Positions 61,601-64,000 of a DNA stretch of 64,000 nucleotides are shown piece by piece. The DNA comes from Dipteronia dyeriana. Taxonomy: Eukaryota > Streptophyta > Magnoliopsida > Sapindales > Sapindaceae. Location: NCBI GenBank assembly GCA_032871835.1, contig CM065300.1:5351768-5415767 (forward strand), read 5' to 3'. Below the pieces are notes generated by a model that saw only the letters and a program-made list of their open reading frames with translations, did not search any database and was not told where the DNA came from. The number at the start of each line of letters is the position of its first letter. Positions within the stretch are counted from its first letter, which is position 1. The translations under genes and the position numbers were made by a program.

Positions 61601-62519
61601 TCTTTGAAGATAATTAATAGGTGGGTGTGTGTGTTCATTAATAATCTTAATCAAGATAATATTGTACCAAAATTTATCCAATCATCAGTCATGATCGAAG
61701 CCAAAATTAGATAGACATGCAGTGCTTGAAAACATTGTCGTTGTTGGGAGCATAAGCATTGTATATATGTATATTCTGATGATAATTTTTATTTGCAGTA
61801 CAGATGCATTCATCTTTGTTGGTTTGTTTCCTATCAACTATATTGATTATTCATTATGGATATTTTTTTTTACATTTTGTCTAGGAAGTGGAAGACAATA
61901 ACATCCATATATAATTATCTACCAATCCAAAAGTGAAAAATATTTAATCTCATCTACTAGTCTAGTGTGGAATAAGAATATGAAACAATGTTAAAAACGG
62001 AGCATAATCGAATAAAAACGGGTAAAAACTGTTGTAAAGTAATTGTTAATAAAACTTGATCCATACGATAGAGATAATGAATAAATAAAATTTTCTCTCG
62101 GATTACGAAATGGGGTTTGATTGGTGACAAGGGTGAAGGTGAAAATGATTGTAAAAATAAAATGGTCCAAACCTAATCTACATTGAATGGGAACCCACAA
62201 CCAGAAGAAATTATCATATCTCGAAGGTGGTAGATTTTTGAAGCAAAACTCGAAGATATGTTAGGCAGCTTTTTAACTGGCCATGAATAATAATAATCTT
62301 CTTCTTAACCCTTGTGGAGTTGCTTAGTTTGATGCCCCCACAAATCCACAAAAAAACACAGCAAATTAACAAACCCATTTGTGAAAATGAGTGAGAGAGT
62401 GCCTCGAGCCCTGCAGCCACAGCCTAAAAAAAGAAAAAAATCAAAATCTATCTCGAAGCATGAACAAAACAAACACGCCACATCATTATTCATTTCTCGT
62501 GCTGACAACAACACTCTCT

Positions 62520-62523
<4 letters not shown>

Positions 62524-62558
<35 letters not shown>
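62524..62558. repeat. (AT)n microsatellite
   Basis: A perfect alternating AT run of about 35 bases. Confidence 0.9.
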
Positions 62559-62563
<5 letters not shown>

Positions 62564-64000
62564 TACAAAATTGAAGAATCTTAATATACATGAAAATATG
62601 AAATGAATGAATGATCTCTCTCGATTGCTCCACGCAAGCATCATTCTACAGTGTGACTTTGTTGACAGACATATATGAATATATGATATATCTTCTCTCT
62701 CACTCTTTTCCTTGCATTGCCTTTACACTTCTTCAATCTCTATCTATCTAAATTCTAAAGTCTAAACCTAATATTAATGAATAATTCTCTCTACTGTCTT
62801 CTTCTTCTTGTTTGTTTCTCTAATTCTCTTTGCTTTCCCGTACATAAAATCCCACCCAATCATGACCATCACCTCTTCCATTTTTTGTTCCATTAATTTC
62901 ATCTTTAATTAATCGTTTTCTACACTTGATATTACAGAAGAACATGTTAATTGTTAATGACCAATTTAAAATGGGTCACTTTATGTGCATCAATTAGATA
63001 AAGTTTTCGTGGTATATTGATTTCGTAATAAAATTTTACTATCTTCGAAAACAATCAAAATTGATCAAATTAAGATTTAAGTGACCAAATTATTGATATA
63101 AAACACCCTTTAACCAAATCCATTATTTTTTTTCTTCTTTTCTCTTTAATTGTTTGAGTTTCGTGAATTTATCTGTGGATGTTGACATTCACATTAACTA
63201 AAGTGACCTATAATTACTTATTCTAGTGCCAAGTTTTGAAAGGTAAAAATTAAACCAATGGACCCCTTGGACCCTTCTATATCCAACTGAGTTTAGTGAG
63301 TCACTGAGTGAGTGAATTCACCGAGTTAGGTGATGTGTTGATGCTGTGGAGCTGACATAAACATGTGTCACACTGGTCTCCTAATGTTCTGGGTGCCCAA
63401 AACTGTGCCAACTTGGCCAATGCCAAGAACTGGGTCCACATAATTCCATTAAAAATCAACAGAGAAGTTTCAAGTTTGAAGAGATTTCATTTCCATCAAA
63501 TTTAGAGAGAGAGAGAGAGCATTGTATATTTGTATTGATATGATGATATATCAGTGCTGCTCTCAAGCATGGATAGGTAAACATGGAGGCCATCATGTTC
63601 CCTCTGCTTCAAACTCTTTGTCTTCTCCAAAAGTTTCAACTTTTTCTTACTCAAAAAATTACCAGAGAAAAAAAAAATCAGAATTCAGGAAAATCCCACA
63701 CACACCCCACCATTAAAATACGCACAATCGATTTGTGTGTTCTTCTAATCTCTATGATTATAGTGGACAAAATCTCTCAGCAGCTGTGTTGAAAAGCTCC
63801 AACAAGTTTTACACTTTCTCCAATGAGAATATTGAGTGCAAAAAAAAGGTGTGATTAGGCTTCTTTTGGGCATAGCATAGCAAAGGAGTGGACTACTTAA
63901 TTAATAAAGCCATTGCCGACATCTTGGAACTCTTAAATATACTTAGTTTTATTAATAAGTGCTATTAGTGCTCCCATTTAGATTCTATTACTGTACTACA

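Larger units (their letters stand above)
57049..64000. other. Gene-free region upstream of SAMDC
   Basis: About 7 kb without a supported gene on either strand. It contains many (AT)n and (TC)n runs (58,190; 58,968; 59,160; 61,180; 62,524-62,558), a CCA-rich run (about 59,619-59,662), two tandem duplications (58,923 and 61,431) and a less AT-rich stretch at 60,640-60,960. The start of a neighbouring gene may lie beyond 64,000. Confidence 0.5.

Noticed and set aside
63522..63792. Two overlapping short plus-strand frames near the right edge
   Set aside because: Low complexity, mutually overlapping frames with no domain; could be leader sequence of a gene outside the window.

Overview
This is a nuclear segment of a flowering plant, almost certainly a eudicot. 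The genes are intron-rich with GT-AG splicing, the intergenic DNA is very AT-rich, and plant-type MITEs, a Ty3/gypsy retrotransposon and (AT)n runs are present. Every intact protein is of a plant lineage, including a chloroplast/cytosol pyruvate,orthophosphate dikinase, a plant SAC3B, and a BUD2-type SAM decarboxylase. The species cannot be named from the sequence alone. No bacterial, organellar, CRISPR or tRNA/rRNA features were recognised.

Layout. 0.2-1.7 kb: a SpoU/TrmH-type RNA methyltransferase (minus). 2.5-9.5 kb: a complete 20-exon PPDK gene (minus) with the dual-start structure that gives plastid and cytosolic enzymes. 9.5-13.3 kb: PPDK upstream region and two hairpin-like MITEs. 13.3-16.9 kb: an RF298/RF4-type RING E3 ligase (minus). 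17-21.2 kb: a 33-bp minisatellite and a hAT MITE with an 8-bp target duplication. 21.2-21.7 kb: a small twin-CX9C protein resembling COA4 (plus). 22.7-23.7 kb: a cytosolic-type methionine sulfoxide reductase B (minus), head-to-head with 24.3-35.2 kb: a 17-exon SAC3B mRNA-export scaffold (plus). 37.0-40.3 kb: a lipid-anchored PP2C (minus), convergent with SAC3B. 42.1-44.1 kb: three MITEs of three superfamilies (hAT, PIF/Harbinger, MULE) placed almost end to end. 46.6-53.4 kb: an F-box/DUF295 pseudogene split by a 5.56-kb decayed gypsy element (47,410-52,969). 55.8-56.9 kb: an intronless SAM decarboxylase (minus) with a short leader that contains no upstream ATG. 57-64 kb: about 7 kb without a recognisable gene.

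From memory of the Arabidopsis map, SpoU+PPDK (AT4G15520/AT4G15530) and PP2C+SAC3B (AT3G06270/AT3G06290) are each neighbours there too, so this window appears to join two conserved microsyntenic blocks. This should be checked with a search. The genes are otherwise functionally unrelated housekeeping genes: RNA modification, pyruvate/PEP metabolism, ubiquitylation, cytochrome oxidase assembly, oxidative repair, mRNA export, dephosphorylation and polyamine synthesis. Exon coordinates are manual splice calls. In all gene models the exon phases add up and the reading frame stays open.
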